The notes: generated from the letters alone by a model not told the origin. A DNA stretch of 64,000 bases from Nonlabens arenilitoris (GCF_002954765.1 NZ_MTPW01000001.1:1377501-1441500), one strand, 5' to 3'. Shown: positions 1 through 9,967, counted from the first letter of the stretch. Made by a program: numbers and translations.

Positions 1-198
1 ACATTTATGGGTTTATGTGGTATTGCTTTATTTTTAATCGATTTTGAATCATTCTGTAATGGTGGATATTTATTTCTCATATTACCACTAAGTGTATTTA
101 TCGCAAGAGCAGTGCACGCAATAAATCATAAAATATTTAAAGAAATTCTTCTTTGGATTCCTGTTTTACTGCTGTTGGGCAGTTTTTTACTGTATTAA
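1..198 (+). CDS. C-terminal part of a multi-pass membrane protein (5' end outside window)
   Basis: The reading frame is open from the first base, so only the last 65 or so residues of a longer protein are visible. They hold two hydrophobic segments, roughly residues 18-38 and 47-63, separated by a short basic stretch (NHKIFK), and the protein ends right after the last helix. I do not recognise a motif. Its place just upstream of a DUF4254 gene would suit a DUF6427-like flavobacterial membrane protein, but that is a guess from remembered gene order. It lies 56 bp from the next gene, same strand. Confidence 0.5.
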   Translation, partial: TFMGLCGIALFLIDFESFCNGGYLFLILPLSVFIARAVHAINHKIFKEILLWIPVLLLLGSFLLY

Positions 199-254
199 AT
201 CAAACCCTAAAATTGACTAAAGAGACTTATATTTGTATCTTAAAATAACAAATT

Positions 255-863
255 ATGTTCTCAGATAAAGCCAATGCTATTTTTCAAAAAGTCATCGATG
301 TTTACCACGTTGTAAATACAGTTGATCAACCTTTTGAAAATGCATATGATCGTAATACAGATCTTATAGAGCACTTATTATATCGCAAGTGTTGGATTGA
401 TACGGTACAATGGCATTATGAAGATATCATCCGTGATCCTAACATTGATCCAGTTGCAGCACTAACTTTAAAACGTCAGATAGATGCTAGTAATCAAGAT
501 CGTACAGATATGGTCGAGTATGTAGATAGTTATTTTTTAGATAAATATGCAGATGTTACCGTTAAGGATAACGCCACTATTAATACAGAAAGTCCTGCAT
601 GGGCAATTGATAGATTATCTATCCTAGCCTTAAAGATTTATCACATGAATGAAGAGGCAACACGTACAGATGCTTCTCAATCACATATTGATGCCTGTCA
701 GAAAAAATTAGACATTTTATTAGAACAACGTATTGATCTTTCTACTGCTCTAGATCAATTGTTAGAAGACATCGCGCATGGTCGTAAATACATGAAAGTG
801 TATAAGCAAATGAAGATGTATAATGATGATGAGCTTAATCCAGTATTGAGAGCACGTAAATAA
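255..863 (+). CDS. DUF4254 domain-containing protein
   Basis: A 202-residue soluble protein without signal peptide. The N-terminal half carries the family hallmarks: an early helix ending in NAYDRNTDLIEHLLYRKCW and a following HYEDIIRDP segment, then ESPAWAIDRLSILALKIYHM near the middle. The remainder is helical and charged. DUF4254 proteins have no assigned reaction; in Bacteroidota they commonly sit beside a GT9 glycosyltransferase, as here, where the next gene starts one base after this stop codon. That coupling suggests a shared role in cell-envelope glycan or LPS assembly, which is inference. The family call is firm; the function is unknown. Confidence 0.85.
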   Translation: MFSDKANAIFQKVIDVYHVVNTVDQPFENAYDRNTDLIEHLLYRKCWIDTVQWHYEDIIRDPNIDPVAALTLKRQIDASNQDRTDMVEYVDSYFLDKYADVTVKDNATINTESPAWAIDRLSILALKIYHMNEEATRTDASQSHIDACQKKLDILLEQRIDLSTALDQLLEDIAHGRKYMKVYKQMKMYNDDELNPVLRARK

Positions 864-864
864 T

Positions 865-1890
865 ATGGCCTTACCGCAACGCATTATCGTTATCAGGCTC
901 AGTGCCATGGGTGACGTGGCTATGTGTGTGCCTGTTTTACTTGCTTTGCAAAGAGATTATCCCAGTGTTGAGGTGATCACGCTTTCGCGAAAGCGATTTA
1001 AACCCATCTTATCACAAATACCTAACGTTACGTTTATAGAAGCTCAAGTAGACGATATACACAAAGGAATTCCCGGTTTGTGGAAACTAGCGAAAGAATT
1101 GAAAGAACTTCAACCACAAGCTATTGCAGATTTTCATAATGTGTTACGCACTAAAATGTTGCGTATATTTATGATGGGAATACCTAACGCTGTTATTAAT
1201 AAAGGTCGCGCAGAAAAAAAGCAATTAATTGATAACTCATCATTTTTTAAACCTCTTAAACATAGTACAGAGCGATATGCAGATGTATTGCGAGATCTAG
1301 GTTTTGAAATTCATTTAAAACAAGACGAGTTTCTTCTAAAAAGATCCATTTCTGCTCAAATACTTGAAAAAGTAGGCAAAAATTCTTCTAATTGGATAGG
1401 TTTTGCACCATTTGCTGCACATCGTACTAAGGCTGTAGGTCTAGAAAAAGCTACTGAAATTGCTCAAAAGGTTGCTGCAATGTCTAACGTCAATTTATTA
1501 TTATTTGGTGGTGGCAAAAAAGAAACCAGTGATCTAGCTCAAATGGCAAGCAGTGCAGATAATATTATCTCAATAGCAGGTAATTTAGATTTTGAAGAAG
1601 AGCTCAGTCTTATTTCAAATCTCGATGCTATGATTGCTATGGATAGTGGTAATGGTCACCTAGCAGCGATGTATGGTGTTCCTGTTATTACCCTATGGGG
1701 AAACACACATCCATATGCTGGTTTTGCACCTTATGCGCAGCCTATACAACGTCAACTTACTGTTAATAGAATAACTTATCCATTAGTTCCTACTTCTATT
1801 TTTGGTAATCAATTAGTGGACGGCTATGAAGATATTACTGATTCTATAGAGACTTCTCGCATTCTAGAAGAGTTGAAGAAGTTGTTGTAG
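865..1890 (+). CDS. Glycosyltransferase family 9 (heptosyltransferase-like)
   Basis: 341 residues. The N-terminus reads IIVIRLSAMGDVAMCVPVLLAL, the usual first beta-strand and GD turn of GT9/heptosyltransferases. The C-terminal half holds the sugar-nucleotide fold with LLLFGGGKKE, then AMDSGNGHLAAMYGVPVITLWG, the family's D-S-G-x-x-H-x-A-A signature. GT9 enzymes transfer heptose or related sugars onto lipid A core on the cytoplasmic face of the inner membrane; the substrate here is not predictable. It is translationally coupled to the DUF4254 gene. A copy of the 16-bp palindrome lies inside the coding region at 980-995, where it encodes LSRKR. The gene ends 12 bp before a convergent gene. Confidence 0.9.
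   Translation: MALPQRIIVIRLSAMGDVAMCVPVLLALQRDYPSVEVITLSRKRFKPILSQIPNVTFIEAQVDDIHKGIPGLWKLAKELKELQPQAIADFHNVLRTKMLRIFMMGIPNAVINKGRAEKKQLIDNSSFFKPLKHSTERYADVLRDLGFEIHLKQDEFLLKRSISAQILEKVGKNSSNWIGFAPFAAHRTKAVGLEKATEIAQKVAAMSNVNLLLFGGGKKETSDLAQMASSADNIISIAGNLDFEEELSLISNLDAMIAMDSGNGHLAAMYGVPVITLWGNTHPYAGFAPYAQPIQRQLTVNRITYPLVPTSIFGNQLVDGYEDITDSIETSRILEELKKLL
980..995. repeat. 16-bp palindrome CGCTTTCGCGAAAGCG, copy 1 (exact)
   Basis: A perfect copy of the recurrent palindrome, inside the GT9 coding region. Confidence 0.85.
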
Positions 1891-1902
1891 GTAACTGCAT
1901 TT

Positions 1903-2205
1903 TTATTCCTGCCCAAAACTATACTCACGTTCCACTTTACAAATGCGCACGTGATACCATTTATACCAATCAGATTTACCTAAGCGTTGCGCCATTTGAT
2001 GATCCACTTGCTGTTTCCATTGGTCTATTGCTTCTAGGGAATCCCAGTAAGAAACAGTAATGCCTATTTGTTCACGAGCAGATTCATGATGTTTATATCC
2101 AGATTGTTGTTGTGCAAGTTTTTCCATTAGCCGCGCCATAGAATCATACTCAGAAATATTTTCTTTTTTAACTGAGGTAAATATAACGGCGTAGTATGAA
2201 GGCAT
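1903..2205 (-). CDS. Antibiotic biosynthesis monooxygenase-like (ABM/ferredoxin-like) protein
   Basis: 100 residues. The sequence begins YYAVIFTSVKKENISEYD and continues with GYKHHESAREQIGITVSYWDSLEAIDQWK. This is the pattern of small dimeric alpha/beta-barrel proteins of the ABM superfamily: an N-terminal strand, a helix ending in a glycine-rich turn, then the I-S-Y-W-x-S strand and the W-K helix. Many members are heme- or quinone-active oxygenases; others are of unknown role, so no substrate is proposed. It lies 31 bp downstream of the alpha-2-macroglobulin gene on the same strand and may be cotranscribed with it. It converges on the GT9 gene. Confidence 0.75.
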   Translation of the reverse strand: MPSYYAVIFTSVKKENISEYDSMARLMEKLAQQQSGYKHHESAREQIGITVSYWDSLEAIDQWKQQVDHQMAQRLGKSDWYKWYHVRICKVEREYSFGQE

Positions 2206-2236
2206 TTTTAAACTCTTTAAAACAAATAAATTTTAC

Positions 2237-5200
2237 TTACCTATTAATTTCAATCCATTGTCCTTTATTGCGCACAATATACTCGTTATCATACATCGCT
2301 TCACACTGTATACCTGGCAGGTAATAATTACCTAGATAACTTGCGTTGATAACCGTTTCAAAGGTGATGGACTTATTAGCTTGTAAGCTGAAGTAATAAT
2401 TTACTCGATCATCTCTTATATCGGTATATTCAGCTTTGTTGCTTGTGTTGTCACCATACTCTGTAAAACGAGTATTGACTATTTCCCAACCACTAGGTAA
2501 AATCTGGCTTAAAGCGATATCATTTACATATAGACCTGTCGTATTTGTGATGATCACTTTTGCTGTGATTTCTGTTCCCTGTATGATATTATTCATATCA
2601 ATCGCTTTACCGTTACTATCCGTATAGCTTACGATTGCAGATAGCTTACTTTTCACTGCCTTTTCTTCACCTACTGGTAATTTTCCTGTGGTTGCCGTAG
2701 TGATGAAAATACTGTTTTCACCATTGTTAGTTACAGATATAGAAGTCTCTTGTGTATCTATTTCTAAATCACGACTGGCTAAACTTTTACCACTTGAAAC
2801 AGATGTAGAATTCCCTTTAAAACTATAACTAACGTCAATGCCTTTTCCTCCTATAAAATCTGCATATTTTGAAATAGCGAGTAGGGAATAGGCCGTCTCT
2901 TGTGTACTATAATACTTTTGAGAATCAAGTCCTTTTGCGAGGTCTTCTACAAGATTTCTTGCCTTGCTATTTTCTTTTAATAGAATCATGGTTTCTAGAG
3001 CCATAGCACGATTGCGCTGTGGTGATCCATAGGTTCTATAATCATATCTAGAAGGTTTAAAATCTATGTTTGAATTAGAGACCAACTCATTTGCCGCTTT
3101 TTGTTGACCTACCAGTGCATAAGCCGCGGCTAGTCTTAATTTACTTTCATTAGACAGATTTCTTGTTTCTCTTAATCTATTCATAGAAGATAAATCTGGC
3201 GCTCCGGCTAGTGCTAGTGTATAGAGTCGATATGCTTGATGCATGTCATTCCACTCCGTATAACGCCATTCTTTTGAAGCTCTTTTTTGATAGGCTATCC
3301 AGTTTGACTTGAAGGATATAGGTATGGTATATCCCATTTTCTCTGCTTCAATTAAAAAGTGGCCAGCATAACTTGTTCCCCAATCGTTTGCACTACCATA
3401 TCCAGGCCAGTAAGAGAAACCACCACCAGAACGTTGGTAACGACCTAATTTTCTAATTGCGGCTTTAATATTCTTACTCGTTGCTGCTTGTTTAGTACTG
3501 GTCAAATCCACAACTTTACTCAAGTGTAATTGCGGGAAGGCAGCACTGGTAGTTTGCTCCACACATCCATGTGGATAACGGATTAAGTAACTCAATCTAC
3601 GACCTAAATCCATAGATGGTAAACTAGAAAAACTGACTTGGGCACTGTTAGTTCCACCAGTTCCAAATGGTGTTATAGGAACGCTAACCGTTGCGCCAGC
3701 GGCAACCTCTGCCTTTTCTGATATGGTTGTATATGGATTAGGATTTACAATATCAATTTCAGTACTGTAAGCTGCTTTTTCTCCGTTACCGCTGGCTCTA
3801 AGTTCAAGTTTTGCAATACCAGCTTGTGATTTTACTTTGACATCAAAATATGCGATTTGGTCACCTGTTTCTGTAAAGCTTAGCTTTTGAGAATTCCCAT
3901 TTAAAAATTCAAAGTATGGTGAGTTCTCCATGGTTACACTTACATTCTTCACTTTTTTATCCATTGCAAAGATGGTTACAGGCAACTTTACTGTTTCCCC
4001 AGGAGATAGTTTTCGCGGAAGCGAAGCCAACATCATTAATGGTTTTTTAACCGCAGTAGTTTTCTCTGCATTTCCATAAGATTCTGTAAGATCATTACCG
4101 GCTACAACCATGGTGCGCACAGAACCTACATAACGTGGAATATCGATAGTATGCGATTTACTGCTGCCAGCTTCTAACTGGAATGGCCCTAAGTGAATGA
4201 CCATAGGTGTGAAGCGATTTGCTTTTTTCCCTTTGGCATCTTGTGCAGTTCCATCACCACCTATTTCAAAGGCAGCATCGATACGGCCGCCATAAGCGCC
4301 GACTACATCATCAAAAATATCCCATGTTTTTACTCCTAAAGCCTCGCGAGCAAAAAAGGTGTCCCAAGCATTAGGCGTTTTGAAATTTGTTAAATCTAAT
4401 AGTCCTTCATCAACTACGGCAATGGTATAGGTCATGGCTTTACCGTTTTTCTCACTCACTTTTATGGTCGTCTGACTTTCTGGAGCGAGCTCATCTGGCA
4501 TATGGATCACTGGATATAAATGTGAAGCTTTATTTTCTACTAGAAGCGGTATCACACCATACATTCTTAAAGGAAGATCGTTTGCGGTTTGTGCATGTGG
4601 CTGTAAATAAGTGATGTGCACAAATACATTAGGAACGTAAAGGTTGTTGAGAGGTATATTTACTACAGTTTCATCTTTTGTGGTGTTTACCCATTGTGCA
4701 TCGAGCACTTCTGTTCCATTTTCTATGGTGACTAGTGCACGACCATCGCTAGTACTAGGGAAAGTGATTTTTGCATTTTCACCTACTACGTATTTTTCTT
4801 TATCTGCATTAAAAATAAGCATGGAAGCGGTTTCTGGGTCTGTCTTACGACTTTTTCCAGCCCAACCTGGCCAGTCTACATAAACTAATTTACCTGTCGC
4901 ATGTCCACTGGTCGGATCGTATACACGCACTAAATATCGTCCCCATTCTGGATATTCTAGATTGAATTTAAAGTCGCCTTTACCATTACTACCAGTAGAT
5001 ACAGTGGTTTGCATAATAAGTTCTTTATATTCTCTAGATTCATAACGTGATAAACTGTTTGAAGAGCTTTGCCACCACCAGCGCCAGTTTACCTTATAAA
5101 CTTTTACTTCTAGGTTTTTAGTTGCTTTAGGTTTTCCGTTTTCATCAACAGTTACTACATCAAATTTATGATCGCGATCTGTTACTAGCATTCCACGACG

Positions 5201-7753
5201 TTTATCTCCTGGTGGCACATCTAGACCAACATAAGTGTCATAAGGTGAATATATTTTGGTAGTTACGTTTGTACTGAAATCTCCACCGTTTTCATAAACC
5301 TTAGTCAAGAAGCTTGCTTTCAACATTCCAGGAGCTTCTGTAGACATGCCTGGTTTGAAAGTAAAACTAGCCTGTCCTTGCTGGTTAACGCTGCTATTTA
5401 ATACTTCAACTTCTTCGGTATCATAATAGCGTGACGGATCGTCAAAGATGTAGCTGTTATAATCCTCAAATTTTGTAGTAGTAGGATATAACTTTGCAGT
5501 AATATCTGCTTTAAGTCCTTTTGCAGTTGCGCCATGTAACCACATGGTTTCTAGAGTTCCAGTACTTGCTTTTCCAGATTTTAAAATCTCATCTTCAAAA
5601 TCTAGTTTTACCTTAAGTCGATTCGGTTTAATGGTTTCTATTTTAAGTGTTTTATTAAAAGTAGAACCACCTACTTCTATGCGTGCATTCCAGTTTCCTG
5701 TAGGTGCTTCATCATCTGTTTTTAGATCAAATTGGTAAAAATTATTCAATCCATTTTTTAAAACCTCTCGATGGGTGATTTTACCATTAGGATTGCGCAA
5801 TTCTAGTTTGATAGGATGACCGTTGGGTAATTTATTATCGGCATCATTTAATACAAATGTTAGATAAATGTGATCGCCAGGTCGCCATACGCCACGTTCA
5901 CCATAGATGTATCCTTTAAGACCATTGCTTAAGTTTTTTCCAGCAGTGTCAAATTTACTTACTGGTAATGCGTTACCATCATCTAACCTGACGTATCCAA
6001 ATTGATTATTATAACTCACTTGTGCAAAAAATGCTTTCTCATCTCTTAAATCGATATGGAGTAGTCCTTGCGCATTAGTACGTCCTTCATAAATTTCTTG
6101 TTGTTGAAAATTAAATAACTCAACACGAGCGCCGCCCAATGGTTTAGTCGTCAAGATATTATTGATAGCAACCAGATAGGTGTTATTCTCACCACGTTTA
6201 ACCGTTATTCCTAGATCGCTAGCAAGCACATTAGTACTAACACTTTTATTGCGATAAAAAGAATTTGAACAAGGATTATCACGCTCGCTCCAGTCATAAT
6301 CATAATAATAGTCATCATAGTAATAGTTTTGATAACTATCCCAGTTAGAAAACTCAAAAGAAACGTCAAAATCGATCTCTTCTTCATCTTCCGTTTCTTC
6401 TAGTGTACTGTCATCACAATTGTAGGCACTATAGGCTTTTTTATATTTAAACTCTACACGATATAGTGCACCAGGATCTGGAGCAATGATCTTGCTTAAA
6501 TCTATTGAAAAGACATTCCATTTAGTAACATCTTTACCACTACCGGCTAGATCGATCACGTCGCGTGCAACCGGTCTACCTACATTGCGCAAATTACCTT
6601 TATTGCTTAAGTTATTGCTTTGTAAATATTGCAGGACATTGTTAGTATAAACTTTATAAACCCAAACATCTACCGCTTTAAGATTCACGGCTTTAAAATT
6701 GATTTTTAAGTTTTGAGAAGAAGGTAAAATAGTACCGTTGCGCACTAATTCCACGGCAGGTTCTACCTGTTCAAAAGCAATGTAACTAGAGAAAGGAAAT
6801 TTAAGGTTATACCCGTCAACACTTTTAATGCCTGTAAAGACCTCAACTTTTTTACTTCCGGTAACGGTTTTATTAGGATATAATTTAACCTCATTGCCGT
6901 CAACTTCAAACTTATATTTATCAACACCTTCAATTTGTATCAGTCCATCTAGATTTTGTCCAGTCTGTAAAGGATCAGAAAAATTGACCAGTATATATTG
7001 CGAATCGTTGTTAAACAGTTCTATATCTGTAACAGAAAAAGAATTCTTACCAGGTATGCGCACCACATTATCACCTTTGCTATCGACACCTATCGATTTA
7101 CCATTCCAGCTTACTTCTATCTCTTCATCTTCAACAGGTCGTTTTATACTATCTATTTTAAATTCAAAATACTTTCCTAATTCATTATTATCAAGAATTT
7201 TAATAGGCAACTCTTTGCCGTTTAATGTCGCTTTTAATAAAAGATCAGCATTAGTTAAAGTCATCACGTCACTACTGATGATACTACCAGAGATGAATTG
7301 GTAATTACTATCATAAGAACTTACCGGTTCTGTACGTACTATAAAATCTTGTTTAATGGTTTTAAGCTCAAAATCAAATGTTTTAAAATCTGCTGGTACG
7401 TCTTTTACTTTTCCCAGTTTAAAACTCACTTTATATTTAGTGTCTTGTTCCAGTGGTTCATCGGGTACAAAAGCGATGGTCTGATGATCTAAGGACTTTA
7501 CTATTCCATTAGCTCTAGGCGAAAGCGTCATGATATCATTCTCTAGCTCCATATCAACCTTCCAGCTTTCTACAGGCTCATTAAGTCGTATGATGATAGG
7601 TTCTCGAGCAGATATCACGTTATCAGAAACCTGTGCCACATATTCTCTAAACTTGAAGAAGGTGTTGACGTTTTCTTCTGTATTGATTTGCTGGTCGTCT
7701 TTACAGGCAAAAAGAAGCATGACAGTACAAAGAGCGAGGATTAACTTTTTCAT
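2237..7753 (-). CDS. Alpha-2-macroglobulin family lipoprotein with thioester motif
   Basis: 1838 residues. The N-terminus MKKLILALCTVMLLFAC ends in a lipobox with Cys17 as the predicted lipidation site. The first about 600 residues are Ig/MG-like beta domains, including a very acidic Tyr/Asp-rich loop around residue 480-500. The MG domains follow, with LKGYIYGERGVWRPGDHIYLTF near 600-620 and the A2M-family segment PLMMLASLPRKLSPGETVKLPV near 1240-1260. The thioester signature GCVEQ has Cys1397 and Gln1400, followed by an alpha/alpha-toroid-like helical region and a C-terminal beta domain. Bacterial A2Ms are thought to trap attacking proteases at the cell surface or in the periplasm. No pbpC is adjacent, as is common for Bacteroidota copies. 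The family call is secure. Confidence 0.93.
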   Translation of the reverse strand: MKKLILALCTVMLLFACKDDQQINTEENVNTFFKFREYVAQVSDNVISAREPIIIRLNEPVESWKVDMELENDIMTLSPRANGIVKSLDHQTIAFVPDEPLEQDTKYKVSFKLGKVKDVPADFKTFDFELKTIKQDFIVRTEPVSSYDSNYQFISGSIISSDVMTLTNADLLLKATLNGKELPIKILDNNELGKYFEFKIDSIKRPVEDEEIEVSWNGKSIGVDSKGDNVVRIPGKNSFSVTDIELFNNDSQYILVNFSDPLQTGQNLDGLIQIEGVDKYKFEVDGNEVKLYPNKTVTGSKKVEVFTGIKSVDGYNLKFPFSSYIAFEQVEPAVELVRNGTILPSSQNLKINFKAVNLKAVDVWVYKVYTNNVLQYLQSNNLSNKGNLRNVGRPVARDVIDLAGSGKDVTKWNVFSIDLSKIIAPDPGALYRVEFKYKKAYSAYNCDDSTLEETEDEEEIDFDVSFEFSNWDSYQNYYYDDYYYDYDWSERDNPCSNSFYRNKSVSTNVLASDLGITVKRGENNTYLVAINNILTTKPLGGARVELFNFQQQEIYEGRTNAQGLLHIDLRDEKAFFAQVSYNNQFGYVRLDDGNALPVSKFDTAGKNLSNGLKGYIYGERGVWRPGDHIYLTFVLNDADNKLPNGHPIKLELRNPNGKITHREVLKNGLNNFYQFDLKTDDEAPTGNWNARIEVGGSTFNKTLKIETIKPNRLKVKLDFEDEILKSGKASTGTLETMWLHGATAKGLKADITAKLYPTTTKFEDYNSYIFDDPSRYYDTEEVEVLNSSVNQQGQASFTFKPGMSTEAPGMLKASFLTKVYENGGDFSTNVTTKIYSPYDTYVGLDVPPGDKRRGMLVTDRDHKFDVVTVDENGKPKATKNLEVKVYKVNWRWWWQSSSNSLSRYESREYKELIMQTTVSTGSNGKGDFKFNLEYPEWGRYLVRVYDPTSGHATGKLVYVDWPGWAGKSRKTDPETASMLIFNADKEKYVVGENAKITFPSTSDGRALVTIENGTEVLDAQWVNTTKDETVVNIPLNNLYVPNVFVHITYLQPHAQTANDLPLRMYGVIPLLVENKASHLYPVIHMPDELAPESQTTIKVSEKNGKAMTYTIAVVDEGLLDLTNFKTPNAWDTFFAREALGVKTWDIFDDVVGAYGGRIDAAFEIGGDGTAQDAKGKKANRFTPMVIHLGPFQLEAGSSKSHTIDIPRYVGSVRTMVVAGNDLTESYGNAEKTTAVKKPLMMLASLPRKLSPGETVKLPVTIFAMDKKVKNVSVTMENSPYFEFLNGNSQKLSFTETGDQIAYFDVKVKSQAGIAKLELRASGNGEKAAYSTEIDIVNPNPYTTISEKAEVAAGATVSVPITPFGTGGTNSAQVSFSSLPSMDLGRRLSYLIRYPHGCVEQTTSAAFPQLHLSKVVDLTSTKQAATSKNIKAAIRKLGRYQRSGGGFSYWPGYGSANDWGTSYAGHFLIEAEKMGYTIPISFKSNWIAYQKRASKEWRYTEWNDMHQAYRLYTLALAGAPDLSSMNRLRETRNLSNESKLRLAAAYALVGQQKAANELVSNSNIDFKPSRYDYRTYGSPQRNRAMALETMILLKENSKARNLVEDLAKGLDSQKYYSTQETAYSLLAISKYADFIGGKGIDVSYSFKGNSTSVSSGKSLASRDLEIDTQETSISVTNNGENSIFITTATTGKLPVGEEKAVKSKLSAIVSYTDSNGKAIDMNNIIQGTEITAKVIITNTTGLYVNDIALSQILPSGWEIVNTRFTEYGDNTSNKAEYTDIRDDRVNYYFSLQANKSITFETVINASYLGNYYLPGIQCEAMYDNEYIVRNKGQWIEINR
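4010..4025. repeat. Degenerate copy of the 16-bp palindrome
   Basis: The core TTTCGCGGAAGCG matches the recurrent palindrome apart from one internal change and a different left edge. It lies inside the alpha-2-macroglobulin gene. Confidence 0.45.
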
Positions 7754-7914
7754 AGAAATAGGTAGTAGGTGTGGTTAGTACTAGAATTCCTATAAAATTA
7801 TAGAAACTAGTTGAGCAATAAGAGAATAACGAGAAAAATTTAAAAGTATTTTTATAGAAGTAGTTGAGCGATACATCTTAAGACTAGCGGTTGTTTTATT
7901 ACTCAGTCATCATT

Positions 7915-8487
7915 TCCCACCATAAAACCGCTTTACCACTTACAATTAAAATATTTTTGAAGAGCAACTGTATAATTTTTAAAAGAGGTATTAATACCTA
8001 TTGATAGAAAAATCTTACCTTAGTAATTTTAAAGATAATTTATAACCTTAAAATATGTTTAAACGCTCAAACGCTCAAACGCTCAAACGCTTAAATGGAC
8101 AAATTCTCTATTGGCGATAGCACTTATGGCGATGTTTTCTACTACTAGTTGTGAAAGGGATGATACTCCACTAGAAACTATACAAGAGCAACCACAATTT
8201 AAAATTGAAAAACTAACAGGTTCTCAATTAACTAACAATCATTCTTTAAACAAGGCTTTAAATAGCGCAAAAGAATCATTGGGCATCAATACTTTTCAAA
8301 AATCAGTTTATGATTCTATCAATGGTTTTTACATTGAAGACACTGATGTTAATTATTTAACTAGTGGAACTTATGAGAGTTATACTTTTAAAATCACTGA
8401 CCCAAGCGATACAACCCATTTAAAAAACATGGTGTTTTCAAAACAAATGGACTCTACCTATCAAGCATTTATAGTTGCATATGATTT
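7915..8487. repeat. Long direct repeat, copy 1 (upstream region plus N-terminal domain)
   Basis: This stretch matches 11565-12122. The promoter-side part is similar with scattered changes. From about 8093 to 8487 the two copies differ at only a handful of bases, and homology then drops abruptly. The difference in length comes mainly from the 8-bp repeat number. High identity confined to one segment points to recent duplication or gene conversion. Confidence 0.85.
8061..8092 (+). repeat. 8-bp tandem repeat, 4 units (candidate phase-variation tract)
   Basis: Three units of AAACGCTC and one of AAACGCTT, directly after ATGTTT (ATG at 8055-8057). With 4 units the ATG frame ends at a TAG about 22 codons on, and the lipoprotein frame has a TAA at 8060-8062. 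With 3 units the ATG would join the lipoprotein frame. The paralogous gene has 2 units at 11712-11727. Because 8 is not a multiple of 3, a gain or loss of one unit shifts the frame. Confidence 0.85.
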
Positions 8488-9967
8488 GAACTCTATTTCC
8501 TTAGAAGACCTTAAGCAAGGTAATGTTCCATCAGACTTAACAGGTTATGTAATTTATACTCCTATAAATAGTGATTTTCAATTTAAAACAGACATAACCT
8601 ATCTGGGAGAAGGTGACTGCGTAGGTTCTACACAAATTAGTCCGCGATCACGTTGTAATGGTGGTGGCAACCATAGCGATCCAAATGACCCTAAATGCAA
8701 AGCTGATAAAAAAGCAGGCTATCAAGAGGTTATAGTAACTATGATCCCATGTCCAAGGACTGGCGGAGGATTAGGAAATAATCCACCCAATGATACAGGT
8801 GCAGATTTAACAGGTGGTGATAATCCAGGTGGCACAGGTGATGATAATGCAATAGGGAATAATAATTCTAACACCTTAGTTGATGATCCTTGCAACAATC
8901 AACTTACCTTAAGTAACGGTGATTGCGCAGGAGTAGCTACAACACCTGTGTTTGAGATTGAACCAGTGCCTACACCTGTTGATGGTCAAACCCAACAGTT
9001 TTTTGATAGTCTTCCAGAGGACTTAAGAGATTTTATTAATAATGATCCATATGATCAAACTCGTGCGGAAGAAAATAAAAGGATTAGGGAAGAAATACGA
9101 GATTTTTTAAATGATGAAAATCATAGTGATGAGGCTAAGGACTTTGCAGAAGAGGTTATAAAGGCAAAAGAAGAAGATGAAGATAGTGAGGTGGATTTTG
9201 AGGATAGATTAATAAATCAACTAAAAGGAAAAGTTAAGTGTGTATATGAAATATTAAGAGGTTCTAGTCCTACATTCTCATCAAGCTTTATACATGACTT
9301 ATTTGGATCAGAAAAGCAAATATCAGTGAAATTAACAATGGAGGATTTAACTGGACTTACCGCAACCAATGGAGGTATTGTTGCTGCTCGATCAGATGTG
9401 GTCTATTTTGCTTCAACAAATAATGCAAGACGTCATAAAATATTATTTGATCAAAATGTCATGAATAATATGACAAACCTAGAAATTGCATTGATTATAT
9501 TACATGAGATTGGACATTCGGAACTAATTGAACGATGTATACAATTAGGAATGTTTAATAGTATTGTCTCAAGAAGTAATCAATATAATTTTGCTAACGT
9601 AACTCCGCCGCTAAATAATTTAAATGATGCTTATTTTGCTTTTATGGCGACTTCCTATAATTCATCAAACTCCACAGCAGGTATGGGACAATGGAATCAT
9701 GAATTGTTCACAATAGGTAATTATAGACAAATCATGGGTCAAGCGTTATTGGACAGTAATTCATATCTTACAGATCCAACGACCACCTTTCCAAGCCTAT
9801 CTTCAGCGATTCATGGTATGAGTATGAACGAAATTATAAATGATTTTACATGGACTGGGCTTGAGGAAACAACGGAATACCAAAATCATAATCCATCAGT
9901 ATTAAATCGTATAAACACTGTACAAAACGCAATTAACCAAGAATATTCCAGATCATGTATAGATTAA
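8111..9967 (+). CDS. Cassette A: polymorphic-toxin-like lipoprotein with C-terminal zincin domain (possibly frame-OFF)
   Basis: 618 codons from TTG 8111. Losing one 8-bp unit would start it at ATG 8055 and give 634 residues, with a basic N-terminus (MFKRSNAQTLKW), a hydrophobic core and the lipobox STTSC. The shorter TTG start lacks positive charge, so the longer form is the more natural signal peptide. Residues about 30-145 form a domain shared with the genes at 11746 and 38834 (YDSINGFYIE, NYLTSGTYESYTF). A Gly/Asn/Pro-rich linker, an LSNGDCAG motif and an acidic AKEEDEDSEVDFED segment follow near 360. The unique C-terminal domain has HEIGH (His465, Glu466, His469) and a possible third zinc ligand, His530, in NHELF. 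The next gene overlaps by 13 bp. Toxin function is inferred from architecture only. Confidence 0.75.
   Translation: MAIALMAMFSTTSCERDDTPLETIQEQPQFKIEKLTGSQLTNNHSLNKALNSAKESLGINTFQKSVYDSINGFYIEDTDVNYLTSGTYESYTFKITDPSDTTHLKNMVFSKQMDSTYQAFIVAYDLNSISLEDLKQGNVPSDLTGYVIYTPINSDFQFKTDITYLGEGDCVGSTQISPRSRCNGGGNHSDPNDPKCKADKKAGYQEVIVTMIPCPRTGGGLGNNPPNDTGADLTGGDNPGGTGDDNAIGNNNSNTLVDDPCNNQLTLSNGDCAGVATTPVFEIEPVPTPVDGQTQQFFDSLPEDLRDFINNDPYDQTRAEENKRIREEIRDFLNDENHSDEAKDFAEEVIKAKEEDEDSEVDFEDRLINQLKGKVKCVYEILRGSSPTFSSSFIHDLFGSEKQISVKLTMEDLTGLTATNGGIVAARSDVVYFASTNNARRHKILFDQNVMNNMTNLEIALIILHEIGHSELIERCIQLGMFNSIVSRSNQYNFANVTPPLNNLNDAYFAFMATSYNSSNSTAGMGQWNHELFTIGNYRQIMGQALLDSNSYLTDPTTTFPSLSSAIHGMSMNEIINDFTWTGLEETTEYQNHNPSVLNRINTVQNAINQEYSRSCID

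Noticed and set aside
6828..7304. A 158-codon plus-strand open frame opposite the alpha-2-macroglobulin gene
   Set aside because: It lies wholly inside a well-supported minus-strand gene and shows no protein-like motif.
8061..8092. The 8-bp repeats as replication iterons or a CRISPR-like array
   Set aside because: Units are too short and contiguous, sit right after an ATG, and recur at the same place in the paralogue; no cas or rep gene is near.
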